Origin: Aurantiacibacter poecillastricola
GTDB lineage: Bacteria > Pseudomonadota > Alphaproteobacteria > Sphingomonadales > Sphingomonadaceae
Assembly (NCBI RefSeq): GCF_030730945.1
Contig: NZ_JAVAMS010000002.1
Span: 1,147,025-1,211,024 of the forward strand
DNA length: 64,000 nt
Reading direction: 5' to 3'
Shown piece after piece: positions 42,969 to 51,019 of the stretch (its first letter is position 1; each line of letters opens with the position of its first letter). Made by a program: the position numbers and the translations under genes. The notes beneath the pieces were generated by a model. That model was not told where the DNA came from. It searched no databases and saw nothing but the letters and a program-made list of their open reading frames with translations.

Positions 42969-44092
42969 TGAGTCCGACTCGAGATCTCTTCCAATTCGCC
43001 GGCAGCATTCCGGGTGTCGACCGTAGCCACTACCGACATGCCGGGAACGAGCAGACGCCGCACTTCAGGGGGAGCATCGATAGCGATGCGGACGGGTATC
43101 CGTTGAACGATCTTGGTAAAGTTGCCGGTGGCATTTTCGGGGGGGAGGATGGAAAATTCCGCGCCCGTTCCCGGCGATATGCTGACCACTCGTCCCGCGA
43201 TCTCAAGGCCTGGCAGGGCGTCAACTTCGAGCCTGACGCTCTGGCCGGCCCGGATGAGGCCGACCTGCGTTTCTTTGAAGTTCGCGGTCACGTAGATCGC
43301 GCTCACCGGAACCACCGTCATCAAACGTTGACCCGGTTGCACGAACTGGCCCACCCTCACCGAGAGATCGCCGACGCGGCCGGCCTTGCTGGCGCGCAGC
43401 AAGGTCGATTCAACCGTAAGGTCGGCTGTTTCCAGCTGAGCGCGGGCAGCGTCCGCCTGCGCCTGGGTCTGGCTGATCTGCTCGAACAGGGTCCCCCGGC
43501 GAGCGGTCGCGGCAGCCACCGCCGCCTGCGCAGCGGCGAGTTCGGCCCGCGCCTGCCGCGCCTTGGCCTCATACTGGTCTAGCTTTTCCCGCGGTTCGGC
43601 TCCTGTCGCGGCAAGGGGCCGATATCGCGCCACCTGGTCGTTCGCGAGGTCCAGTGCTGCGCGCGCGGCGGCGAGTTGGGCCCGCGCCTGGCGAATGGCT
43701 GCATCCTGTTCGGCTACCTGAGAACGGATTGTGTCGGCACCGGCCAGGGTCGCAGCGATCTGCGCGCGCGCCTGTTGCGCTTGCGCCTGATAATCCCGCA
43801 AATCCAGTTGTACGAGGGCTCCGCCGCGAGCAACCTGCTCGTTCTCCCCCACGAAGACCTCTTCGACGTATCCCGCTACCTTGGAAGAGATAACGACGCT
43901 GTCGGCAGCGACATAGGCGTTATCGGTCGACTGCATGTACTGTCCGTAGGTTACGTGCCGGTAGTACCACCAGATCCCGCCAAGCAGCACGGCAAGACCA
44001 ACGATGATTAGCACGATGCGCAAGCCACGCCGCGATTGCGGTTTCGTTGGGGTTGTGCCCTCCTGCTCCGGTTGGTTGGAGTTATCGGTCAT
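42965..44092 (-). CDS. emrA: EmrA/HlyD-family membrane fusion protein
   Basis: A 375-residue periplasmic adaptor. One N-terminal membrane helix (about residues 24-44) is followed by the biotinyl-lipoyl-like QSTDNAYVAADSVVISSKVAGYVEEV segment in two halves, a long coiled coil (about 95-215, rich in Ala/Gln/Arg) and a beta-barrel region containing VTANFKETQVG. It connects EmrB to the outer-membrane channel. It is the first gene of the efflux operon and diverges from marR, the usual arrangement for MarR-controlled pumps. Confidence 0.92.
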   Translation of the reverse strand: MTDNSNQPEQEGTTPTKPQSRRGLRIVLIIVGLAVLLGGIWWYYRHVTYGQYMQSTDNAYVAADSVVISSKVAGYVEEVFVGENEQVARGGALVQLDLRDYQAQAQQARAQIAATLAGADTIRSQVAEQDAAIRQARAQLAAARAALDLANDQVARYRPLAATGAEPREKLDQYEAKARQARAELAAAQAAVAAATARRGTLFEQISQTQAQADAARAQLETADLTVESTLLRASKAGRVGDLSVRVGQFVQPGQRLMTVVPVSAIYVTANFKETQVGLIRAGQSVRLEVDALPGLEIAGRVVSISPGTGAEFSILPPENATGNFTKIVQRIPVRIAIDAPPEVRRLLVPGMSVVATVDTRNAAGELEEISSRTQ

Positions 44093-44217
44093 CTGACTCT
44101 TTCGGCAGCCTCAGTAAAAGGTGAACGCGTCTCGCGCCCTATGAGCCGTGAGTCAAATAGTAAAGGCATTTAGCAGTTTGCATTTGGGCATCCGAGGCTA
44201 TCCGACTACACAGCGCT

Positions 44218-44709
44218 ATGGATGAAAAACCAGATACCATGTCACGGTCTCAGCGTCGGCAGAAGGTCATCACCGATAATGACCGCATTCTCTATCTTAT
44301 GGACGAGATCAGTCGCGGCGCGCGCAGAGTGTACGATGCGAGGGTCGCCAGGATCGGTCTCAATCAGACACAGTGGAGGATCATCGGACAACTTCTTCGC
44401 GATCCTGCCCTTACGCAGGCTGAAATCGCCAAGAAACTGGAACTGGAATCGGCGACCATCGGCCAGGCGGTTGCAGGTCTTTGCGCACGCGGGCTGATGA
44501 AAAGGCTTCGAGCTGAGACGGATCGGCGAGCGTGGCAGCTCATCCTCACGGAGCAGCTTGACGATCTGCTGCCCGAACTGAGAGGCTCCGCGGATAGGCT
44601 TCATGATCTGCTTTGGCGCGACATTGCCGCCGACGAGAAGCGAACGCTGCAGCAGATTCTTGAAAGGGTATCGGAAAATCTGGACCAACACCGTGCCGAG
44701 GCTGAATAA
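44218..44709 (+). CDS. MarR-family transcriptional regulator
   Basis: A 163-residue winged-helix regulator with the MarR core: VARIGLNQTQWRIIGQLLRD, A-L-T-Q-A-E-I-A-K-K-L-E-L recognition region, and a wing in K-R-L-R-A-E-T-D-R-R-A-W. It probably represses the divergent efflux operon and is released by a drug ligand. The 125 bases between the two starts hold repeated gcattt(a/g) blocks (about 44164-44187) that may be its binding sites. The UbiB-like gene starts four bases after its stop. Confidence 0.9.
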   Translation: MDEKPDTMSRSQRRQKVITDNDRILYLMDEISRGARRVYDARVARIGLNQTQWRIIGQLLRDPALTQAEIAKKLELESATIGQAVAGLCARGLMKRLRAETDRRAWQLILTEQLDDLLPELRGSADRLHDLLWRDIAADEKRTLQQILERVSENLDQHRAEAE

Positions 44710-44713
44710 AATC

Positions 44714-46300
44714 ATGGCATCGCCCCCGGAAAAGCCTATCGGCAGCATCGCTCGCGCCGCGGAGATTGGCCGAATCCTAATGAGGCACGGAGCGAAGAAT
44801 CTCGCCGGAGCCCTCGGGTTTATTCCCTCTTCGAACAATGTCATCGACCCTCGCGAATTTCGCCCGGCCGCAGTTGTCGCGTTCCTCCGTGACATCGGGC
44901 CAGTCGGCATAAAACTGGGGCAGCTCCTCGCCACCCGAAGCGATCTGTTCACCGAACACTGGATCACGGCATTCTCAACCCTGCACGATCAGGTGTCGCC
45001 AGTGCGCTTCGCAGATATCGAGCCCGTACTTGCTTCAAGCTGGGGTGAGGACTGGCGGAACGACTTTGCGCAGTTCGACGAAAAGCCTTTGGCGTCCGCC
45101 TCGATTGCACAGACCTATTCCGCCGAGCTAAGGGACGGTAGCAAGGTCATCGTGAAGGTTCGACGCCCGGGCACCGCCGCGCGGATGGAAGCCGATGTGC
45201 GTCTGCTTGTGCGTCTTGCCGAGATCGCAGAAGCACGCTCTCCTGACATCGCGCGTTACCGGCCAGTCGAGTTTCTGCGGACCTTCGGCCGCAATCTTGC
45301 CTGGGAGATGGACCTCGCTGCGGAATCCCGAGCCTGCGAGCGGATCGGCGCATATCTCGATACCATCGGCGTCAGGACCCCGGCCATCCATTGGGAACTG
45401 ACCGGGCTGCGGGTGAACGTTCAGGAACGCCTGTACGGCAGGCCCGCGTCTTCGCTGGGCAGCCCATCGGGCGACCCGCGGGTGGCGGCTTTCGCTAAAA
45501 GCTATGCCAACGCTGTCCTGCGGATGATCATCCTGAACGGCGAATTTCACGGCGACCCCCATCCGGGTAACGTCTTCCTGATCGGCGAGCAGGATGTCGG
45601 CTTCATCGACTTCGGATCAGTCGGGACGCTCACCAAGGCCAGGCGCGACGAGATCGTCCGCCTCGTGCTTGCGATTGCTGGTGAGAAAACCAGCGATGTC
45701 GCGAATGTCCTGCTCGCATGGGCGGGGGAGCCGAAGGTGGATCGCGATGCGCTCGCGGTGGATCTGGATCAGTTGATCGGAGAGTTCAGGGGAACCGTGC
45801 TATCTGGCATCGAGTTCTCGCAGATTTTTTCCCGCGTTTTCGACCTGTTGCGGGATTATCGACTGGTTCTGCCACCTGATCTGGCCATTCTTCTGCGTAC
45901 CTTGCTTACGGCAGAGGGTGTCGTCCGATCACTGGCACCCGACTATAACATTGCCGAGGACACCCGGCCGATCATGACGGAGCTTTTCGCCGAGCGGTTC
46001 TCGCTCGCTAGCGCTCGGTCGGGTTTGAAGAAACTTCGCGGTCAGCTGCTGGGGTTGTCGGCGTCCTTGCCCGACATACTTGCCACTGCGAACTCGATCG
46101 CAAAGTCAGGATATGTGCCGGTTCAGCTCGATCCGCTCAGTATCGAGCAACTCGCAGGACTTCGCAATGAGCGTCAGTCCTTGAAAGGCCCTCTAGCTGC
46201 CGCATTGATCGTGGCTAGCGCATTGCTTGTCGATCAATCCTGGCTTCTGGCTGGCGGCGCGCTTGTGATTGCTGGGGTGGTGCTCATCCGAAAATCATAA
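44714..46300 (+). CDS. UbiB/ABC1-family atypical kinase
   Basis: A 528-residue protein. It has the family's KxGQ motif (GIKLGQLLATRSDLF), the A-rich nucleotide loop in PLASASIAQ, EMDLAAESR, HGDPHPGNVF (catalytic loop) and FIDFGSVG (metal binding). Two hydrophobic helices end the protein (about residues 485-525), as in membrane-associated UbiB/ADCK proteins, which support quinone biosynthesis or lipid transport. It is cotranscribed with marR, an unusual place for it; a role in membrane stress linked to the efflux pump is inference. Confidence 0.9.
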   Translation: MASPPEKPIGSIARAAEIGRILMRHGAKNLAGALGFIPSSNNVIDPREFRPAAVVAFLRDIGPVGIKLGQLLATRSDLFTEHWITAFSTLHDQVSPVRFADIEPVLASSWGEDWRNDFAQFDEKPLASASIAQTYSAELRDGSKVIVKVRRPGTAARMEADVRLLVRLAEIAEARSPDIARYRPVEFLRTFGRNLAWEMDLAAESRACERIGAYLDTIGVRTPAIHWELTGLRVNVQERLYGRPASSLGSPSGDPRVAAFAKSYANAVLRMIILNGEFHGDPHPGNVFLIGEQDVGFIDFGSVGTLTKARRDEIVRLVLAIAGEKTSDVANVLLAWAGEPKVDRDALAVDLDQLIGEFRGTVLSGIEFSQIFSRVFDLLRDYRLVLPPDLAILLRTLLTAEGVVRSLAPDYNIAEDTRPIMTELFAERFSLASARSGLKKLRGQLLGLSASLPDILATANSIAKSGYVPVQLDPLSIEQLAGLRNERQSLKGPLAAALIVASALLVDQSWLLAGGALVIAGVVLIRKS

Positions 46301-46573
46301 TGAAGGAGCAACTTAATTCGTGCACGGTCACGTTACGGCAAAGCCGAACTTAATGAGGATTTCATACGCCGCACTTCAGCGACCAAGACGCATCGCGAAA
46401 AAAATTTTTCGACCTATTGCGATTGAAGGCTTATTTTCCTCAATCAGACGAAACTATGGAACGGCAGCTTTCAGGCTTGTCCTCGCCTGACTTTATGGCC
46501 GCTATTAGGGCGCATTGCTGCCAAGCGAATTAGACCCCACGACATTGAATTCGAATCTCTGGAGCGCGAAATC
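46301..46573. other. Intergenic region between the UbiB-like and recombinase genes
   Basis: 273 bases where two converging genes end. It contains an A/T-rich block (gaaaaaaatttttc near 46396) with near-perfect symmetry that could act as a bidirectional terminator. No gene is supported. Confidence 0.4.
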
Positions 46574-47755
46574 TCACTGACGCCAGGGGGCTTCGGATAG
46601 CGCCAGTCTGCACGCGATTTCATCACCAATTTCGGTCGCAGCCTCAAGGAGGGAGGTATCATCCAAGTGTGCATACCGAGCTGTTGTCGAAACCTGCCTG
46701 TGGCCAAGGAGGCTTCCAATCATCGGCAAAGTCTCGGATGATCGCGCTGCCAGGCTGGCATAGTTGTGCCTCAGATCGTGGAGCCTGACGTCATCCAGAC
46801 CGGCATCACGCCGAAGCTTGCGCCAGAACCAGTCGATCGCTGAAACCGACTGCCCCTTGAACGGAAACACTAGCTCATCCTTCTTCCCACGCGGCAATCC
46901 ATCGAGCACCGCCCTCGCCTCCTGGCCAAGCCAGACGATGCGCGGACCTGTCTTGGAATCGGTCAGTTTGAGCTTCCGCCCCTGAACCTCGCCCCAGGTG
47001 AGGTTGAGGATTTCGCCGCGTCGGCATCCCGTCAACGTGAGCAGTGTGACTACCGCCGCCTCGACGGGCTGGTCAGCGCGTCGGTCGACAAGGGCTTTCC
47101 CGAGCCGCGCCATCTCGGCGTCGCTCAGAAACCGTTCGATCTTGCGCCCCCTGTTCTTCTTCACGCCTCGAAAGGGGTTTGAATGCTCCGGAATATAGCC
47201 CCAGGCCTCGGCCTTGGCGAACATGGCTTTCAGAATTTCCATGGCGCGGTTTGCCGCGCCCGGCCCTGCCGAGCGCGTTACCTCCGCGTGCCAGCGCACC
47301 GCATCGGCATGATCGATCTCGTCGATGAACTTGCCCGCAAACGCATGGTCGAGATGGGTGCGGCGGTAGATGTCCTGGATCTCGCGCGTGGACTTCTTCC
47401 AGGTCGGTGCCGCCACATCCCAATACGACTGAAGGAACGCCGCATAGGTCGGCGTCTTCGTGCCGCGCTTCTTCTTGTCTGCCGGGTTCTGCCCGAGCTC
47501 GATCCGGAGGATCAGCCGGCGGGCAACATCCTTCGCGATGCGCTCGGTAAGGATGGCGGCATCGCCGATCGTTATCAACCGCTGCTTGCCACCGATGGTC
47601 CGCTGGAGGACGTAGCTCTTGCGTCCTGAGCGGTGGATGCGCTCGCCAAAGCCCGGAAGCACGTAGTCAAACCTCGTCCGGCGCTTCCCAGCCTCTCCCG
47701 GAACAACGCGCGCGAGTTCCTCGGCCAGGATATGCTTCAGATCGTATCCGGTCAC
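46574..47755 (-). CDS. Tyrosine recombinase/integrase, second of a pair
   Basis: A 393-residue integrase: an N-terminal arm-binding domain (DYVLPGFGERIHRSGRKSYV), a SAM-like core-binding domain (YAAFLQSYWDVAAPTWKKST) and the catalytic domain with Arg in LTGCRRGEILNL, LHDLRHNYAS, L-L-G-H and the nucleophile Tyr in TARYAHLDD. The GTG start at 47755 overlaps the stop of the upstream recombinase by four bases (GTGA), so both are made from one transcript. Together they probably integrate and excise the 22.3-kb unit whose right att-like site is beside the first gene. Confidence 0.9.
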   Translation of the reverse strand: MTGYDLKHILAEELARVVPGEAGKRRTRFDYVLPGFGERIHRSGRKSYVLQRTIGGKQRLITIGDAAILTERIAKDVARRLILRIELGQNPADKKKRGTKTPTYAAFLQSYWDVAAPTWKKSTREIQDIYRRTHLDHAFAGKFIDEIDHADAVRWHAEVTRSAGPGAANRAMEILKAMFAKAEAWGYIPEHSNPFRGVKKNRGRKIERFLSDAEMARLGKALVDRRADQPVEAAVVTLLTLTGCRRGEILNLTWGEVQGRKLKLTDSKTGPRIVWLGQEARAVLDGLPRGKKDELVFPFKGQSVSAIDWFWRKLRRDAGLDDVRLHDLRHNYASLAARSSETLPMIGSLLGHRQVSTTARYAHLDDTSLLEAATEIGDEIACRLALSEAPWRQ

Positions 47756-48996
47756 GCCGCGATGCCCAGCGCACCGGCGAGGCTCGAACAAATCCGGTCG
47801 GCGCTCTCCGAGATGATGTCGTCTGCAAGATGCGCATAGCGCGCGGTCGTCTCGGGAAGCGCGTGCCCCAACAGCTTGCCGATGGTCGCGAGTGGAATGC
47901 CCTTGGCAATGGCCGCTGAGGCAAAGCTGTGGCGAAGATCGTGGAGCCGGACATCGGGAAGAGCGGCCTTGCGCCTGATCCTGATCCAGTGTTCTCCAAG
48001 ATTGATTGGTCCCTCCCGATGCAACGCCGGAAAGACAAGCTGGTCGTCGGCCCGGCGGTCGAGGCCACTCAGAATTTCGATCGCTTGCGGGTTGAGATAA
48101 ATGGTCTTCGGGCCGGTCTTGCTGTCGGGTAGCGCAAGTCGAGGAATCTGGACGTAGCGCCAGCGCAAGGTCGCAATCTCCGAAGCACGTGCACCCGTGT
48201 AAACGAGCAAGAGAAGCGCGGGGATCACGAACGGGTTCGCAAACTCGTGATTGGCCAACGCGCGCCCGAGCCTGCGGTATTCGTCGGCGGAAAGGTAGCG
48301 CTCCGGGAGCTCGCGCTTGAAGCGGGACACACCGCGACACGGGTTGGAGCATTTGGCGCGATACCCGAGCTTTTCCGCATACTGCATCATGACAGACATG
48401 ATCGGGATGGTGCGATTGAAGCTCCCTTCCCTCTTTGTCATGGTGTCGCGCCAGCGGTTGATGTCTGACCGTGCGATCATGTCGACCGGAAGTTCGCCGA
48501 AATGCGGAATGAGCAGCTGATCGATGCGCGAGCGCGAGCTCGTCCTGGTCGACGGCTTCCAGTGCGGCGAATAGTCGGTCCAGAATTCCTCGGCGAAGTC
48601 GACAAAGAGCGGGACCTTTTTCTGCTCGGGCGCAGACGGCAGGTCGGCAAGCGTAGCCCTGATGAGCAATCTGCGCGCGGCAGCGCGCGCGGCGGGAGCG
48701 CCCAGCGCACCTGCCGCCACTCCCGCGCGTCCCAGCGTCACCATCCTCTGCACGCCTCGGGGCCTGTACTTCACTATCCAGCTAAGGTGTCCGGACTTGC
48801 GCTTGCGCAGTCCGAAGCCAGGCAGTTCATTATCCCATGTAATCCCGAGCGGAAGTGAGGCTCGACGGGCCACATGACCGGTCAGTTTCAGCTTATTGGA
48901 TTGGCGTTTGTGGGTAACGGCTGTGCCTTGCCCACCCACAGATTGCCGGTGGGTTAGAAATTTCGAACTATCTGTTTTTACTAGGTTTTGCTCCAT
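47752..48996 (-). CDS. Tyrosine recombinase/integrase, first of a pair
   Basis: A 414-residue integrase with an N-terminal DUF4102-like arm-binding domain (ELPGFGLRKRKSGHLSWIVKY), a core-binding domain and the catalytic set Arg in TGARASEIATLRW, LHDLRHSFAS, L-L-G-H-A and Tyr in TARYAHLAD. The ATG at 48996 is only five bases from the att-like repeat at 49001-49026, with no ribosome binding site between them, so excision would change its own 5' region. It overlaps the second recombinase by four bases. Confidence 0.9.
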   Translation of the reverse strand: MEQNLVKTDSSKFLTHRQSVGGQGTAVTHKRQSNKLKLTGHVARRASLPLGITWDNELPGFGLRKRKSGHLSWIVKYRPRGVQRMVTLGRAGVAAGALGAPAARAAARRLLIRATLADLPSAPEQKKVPLFVDFAEEFWTDYSPHWKPSTRTSSRSRIDQLLIPHFGELPVDMIARSDINRWRDTMTKREGSFNRTIPIMSVMMQYAEKLGYRAKCSNPCRGVSRFKRELPERYLSADEYRRLGRALANHEFANPFVIPALLLLVYTGARASEIATLRWRYVQIPRLALPDSKTGPKTIYLNPQAIEILSGLDRRADDQLVFPALHREGPINLGEHWIRIRRKAALPDVRLHDLRHSFASAAIAKGIPLATIGKLLGHALPETTARYAHLADDIISESADRICSSLAGALGIAA

Positions 48997-49404
48997 AAAT
49001 GCAGCTTAGGCTGCGTACGGTGTGCCAATTCTGTTCCCCATTGCGCGGCGGAATCCGGTGATCTTGGTCGTTCCGTTCTCGAAGGCATTTTGCAACGGAG
49101 CCCTTGGCGGCGCGAGCATCCAGTTCGCGGCCGTAATCCAGCCTGATCTGTAATTAAAAGAATACCACGCACAAAGACCGCACCCCCGTAAAGGCTGCAG
49201 CAAAGGAGCGCGTGCGGTGCCCGGGACCGGGGCCTGTCGGTTCCCGCGGCACCGCGCCGGTCCGACCCGCTGTCGTTCGGGAGTGCGTGCGGGGCCGAGA
49301 ACAAAAAGGCCGCGCCCGCAGGAGCACCGCCGAAGGCGGGGCGGGACCGAGCGCGACCCCAGCCCCGCTCCGCTTTTCGTCCCGCTCCAGTGCCAGCGAA
49401 CACG
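48997..49404. other. Non-coding region right of the insertion
   Basis: About 400 bases. It begins with the att-like repeat. From 49006 to about 49203 the minus strand has an open frame ending in I-G-T-P-Y-A-A just inside that repeat; it may be the 3' tail of a former target gene, but no family is recognised. The rest is very G+C-rich with several small inverted repeats and no supported gene. Confidence 0.35.
49001..49026. repeat. Right copy of att-like direct repeat
   Basis: GCAGC-TTAG-GCTGC followed by GTACGGTGTGCC, in the same orientation as 26710-26735. It sits five bases from the first recombinase gene. Beyond the core, a GTTCC six bases further right also aligns between the copies. Read as the right end (attR-like) of the inserted unit. 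Confidence 0.6.
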
Positions 49405-49438
49405 AAAAAAGGGCAGGAACCGTCACCGGCTCCTGCCC
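49405..49438 (-). terminator. Rho-independent terminator of the 73-residue gene (right copy)
   Basis: Twelve-pair stem (one G-T pair) with a four-base loop, followed on the minus strand by six T. It lies 12 bases after the stop of the right 73-residue gene, mirroring the left copy. Confidence 0.8.
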
Positions 49439-49449
49439 TCGTTTGGTCG

Positions 49450-49671
49450 TCAGTATTCGTCCAGCATGGCCCCATGGACCGTGTGCACCACGCGGCTCGC
49501 AAGATGCGCAGGCAGTGCGTTGTAGTCACCCTCGTCGAGGGCGAAATAGCCCAAGTCTTCATCTTCCACGACGTGCTGGTCGAAGAAACTGTGCAGGGCG
49601 CGCTTTTCGGCAACTGCAAGCGCTTCGAAATAGCTGTGCGCGTTCGTGTCCAAGGTGCTGAGTGCAGTCAT
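49450..49671 (-). CDS. Small conserved 73-residue protein (right copy)
   Basis: A 73-residue acidic protein, paralogue of 27105-27326. The ATG at 49671 is preceded by AGGAGG and gives the same length as the left copy. Conserved segments are ALHSFFDQHVVED, GYFALDEGDYNALPAHL and VVHTVHGAML; the first 16 residues differ almost completely. It has its own structured leader and terminator, so it is a single-gene transcription unit. The function is unknown; constant association with ssb suggests a role in DNA transfer or establishment (inference). Confidence 0.75.
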   Translation of the reverse strand: MTALSTLDTNAHSYFEALAVAEKRALHSFFDQHVVEDEDLGYFALDEGDYNALPAHLASRVVHTVHGAMLDEY

Positions 49672-50014
49672 GATATCCTCCTGAAACCTGTCGCTGAGAC
49701 GACAGGAAACAGGCGGAGGGGCATGGGGCCGGCGGGTCAGGGATCGCCCCAAGGGCGACCGCGAAGCGGCGGTGGGGGCAACGATTTTGTCAGACCGGAG
49801 CAAAGCGCAGGGAAGGCAAAATGGTGGGGCCCCGCCGTCCTTGACGCGCCGGCCACATGCCCATCACCCTTGGAATTCGGTGAGCCAGCCCCCTCCCCCG
49901 CTCCGTTACTTAGTGCAAGGAACGACCCGGGCGATTGGACTTTCCTACAGGCTGTGCCCAGGTGCATGTTGATCGACGGGAGGAACCACCGAGGGGTGCA
50001 GGAAAGGAACCCCG
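49672..50014 (-). other. Conserved structured non-coding leader (right copy)
   Basis: The part 49688-49890 aligns with 27343-27547 of the left copy. It has the hairpins CTGTCG-CTGAGA-CGACAG (49688-49705), TCGCCC-CAA-GGGCGA and CCGC-GAA-GCGG, and the same cgattttgtc and ccgtccttgacgcgcc blocks. Between 49891 and 50014 lies the promoter region of the oppositely oriented 88-residue gene. No protein-coding frame is shared by the copies. Confidence 0.55.
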
Positions 50015-50281
50015 ATGCCAACCAAACGAAGCGCTGTCACAGCACTCCGGAAACTCGAGGCCGACCGGCTGGCACTCGCCGAGCGCCAGAAGCAACTTGA
50101 GGAGCAAGCCGCCCTAGAACTGGGCCGCATCATCCTGGGAACAGGACTTGAGACCTTCTCGAAGAAGGCGCTCGAAAGAGTTGCTGGAGAGCTTGGAAAG
50201 CTCGGCGAAGAGGCGGCTCTGCAGAAGCTGCTTCCACCGGCTCGCTCGCCTTCTCGCACCGAACAGCCATCGGGAGAGTAG
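50015..50281 (+). CDS. Small helical protein, possibly TraC-like (Ti-type) or DUF6437-like
   Basis: An 88-residue protein: a long basic helix with heptads (VTALRKLEADRLALAERQKQ), then E-L-G-R-I-I-L-G-T-G-L-E and a C-terminal helix. The charged coiled coil followed by an E-x-G-R-I-x-x-x-x-G-L segment resembles the small TraC of Ti-type conjugation systems and a sphingomonad family I recall as DUF6437; both are from memory. It occupies the place held by the HEPN-like gene in the left copy of the module. Confidence 0.55.
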   Translation: MPTKRSAVTALRKLEADRLALAERQKQLEEQAALELGRIILGTGLETFSKKALERVAGELGKLGEEAALQKLLPPARSPSRTEQPSGE

Positions 50282-50293
50282 GAACAGCAAGAA

Positions 50294-50321
50294 GGGGCCC
50301 TGTCCGGTTGGACAGGACCCC
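50294..50321 (-). terminator. Hairpin terminator downstream of ssb (right copy)
   Basis: GGGG-CC-CTGTCC-GGTT-GGACAG-GA-CCCC, between the 88-residue gene and ssb. On the minus strand a pyrimidine-rich stretch follows, so it probably ends the ssb transcript. Confidence 0.5.
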
Positions 50322-50348
50322 CCTCGGGAGGGAGATCGACGGGAGAGT

Positions 50349-50747
50349 TCAGTCAATCTCGGGAGCGTCGGTGTTGTCGTTTTCGTCACCCGAGACGTTG
50401 CCACGCGAGAGGAAGTCGACCTTGTCGGCGAGGATTTCTGTGCCGTAGCGCGTGACCCCGTCCTTGTCCTCCCACTGGGTGTAGTGGATGCGGCCCTGGA
50501 CGGAAACCAGCTGGCCCTTTGAGCAGTACTGGCCGACGGTCTTTGCGAGGCCATTGAAGCAGGTCACCCGGTGGAACTCGCTTTCCTTGGCGGTGTAGCC
50601 GTTCTCGTCCTTGTAGGTCTTGCCGTCCTTGTCGCGTGCGGGGCGATCGGTGACGACGGTAATCCCAGTGACATTGGTGCCGCCCTTGGTCTCGCGGGTG
50701 TCGGGATCGCGGGCGATGCGGCCGGTGAGGATTGCGATATTGGTCAT
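50349..50747 (-). CDS. ssb: Single-stranded DNA-binding protein (right copy)
   Basis: A 132-residue SSB differing from the left copy in six residues, four of them in the acidic tail. The OB-fold core (ILTGRIARDPDTRETKGG, FHRVTCFNGLAKTVGQYC) is unchanged. The tail again ends in EID rather than a canonical SSB tip. Two near-identical ssb genes on one element may reflect recent duplication or a merger of related elements. The leader carries the same CCGGAGA hairpin. Confidence 0.9.
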   Translation of the reverse strand: MTNIAILTGRIARDPDTRETKGGTNVTGITVVTDRPARDKDGKTYKDENGYTAKESEFHRVTCFNGLAKTVGQYCSKGQLVSVQGRIHYTQWEDKDGVTRYGTEILADKVDFLSRGNVSGDENDNTDAPEID

Positions 50748-50773
50748 GAGATAAGTTCCTTCGGTTCCTCAAA

Positions 50774-50790
50774 CCGGAGACCATCTCCGG
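50774..50790 (-). promoter_or_regulatory. Hairpin in the ssb leader (right copy)
   Basis: CCGGAGA-CCA-TCTCCGG, identical to 28550-28566 and at nearly the same distance from the ssb start (26 rather than 25 bases). Confidence 0.5.
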
Positions 50791-51019
50791 CTTGCGAACA
50801 TCCAGAAGAAGCAGGGCATGGGAGGACTGCACCGCAGGCCTGTAAGGCCGAAGGGGAACCTGTTCATAACGGGTGGTGCGGGCAGGCGCGCGAAGCGCGA
50901 CAACACGGCCGGAAAGGAACGGGTTGCTGTCCTCAGCTGGCCTGGTTCAGGACTGTTCGCGAAGAAAGCCGGATGGGTGTCGGGTGTGGGTCTGAAGGTG
51001 CCGAGACCTTGTGCCGCAA
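50791..51019. other. Conserved non-coding spacer upstream of ssb (right copy)
   Basis: Aligns with 28567-28792. Differences include a block around 50846-50860 and an inverted repeat (gcgcgcgaagcgcg near 50886) replaced by cagcgcagctgc in the left copy. It separates the 89-residue gene from ssb, both on the minus strand. Confidence 0.4.

Noticed and set aside
46574..48996. RIT element (recombinases in trio)
   Set aside because: Only two recombinase genes are present, and no third overlapping gene or terminal inverted repeat is visible.
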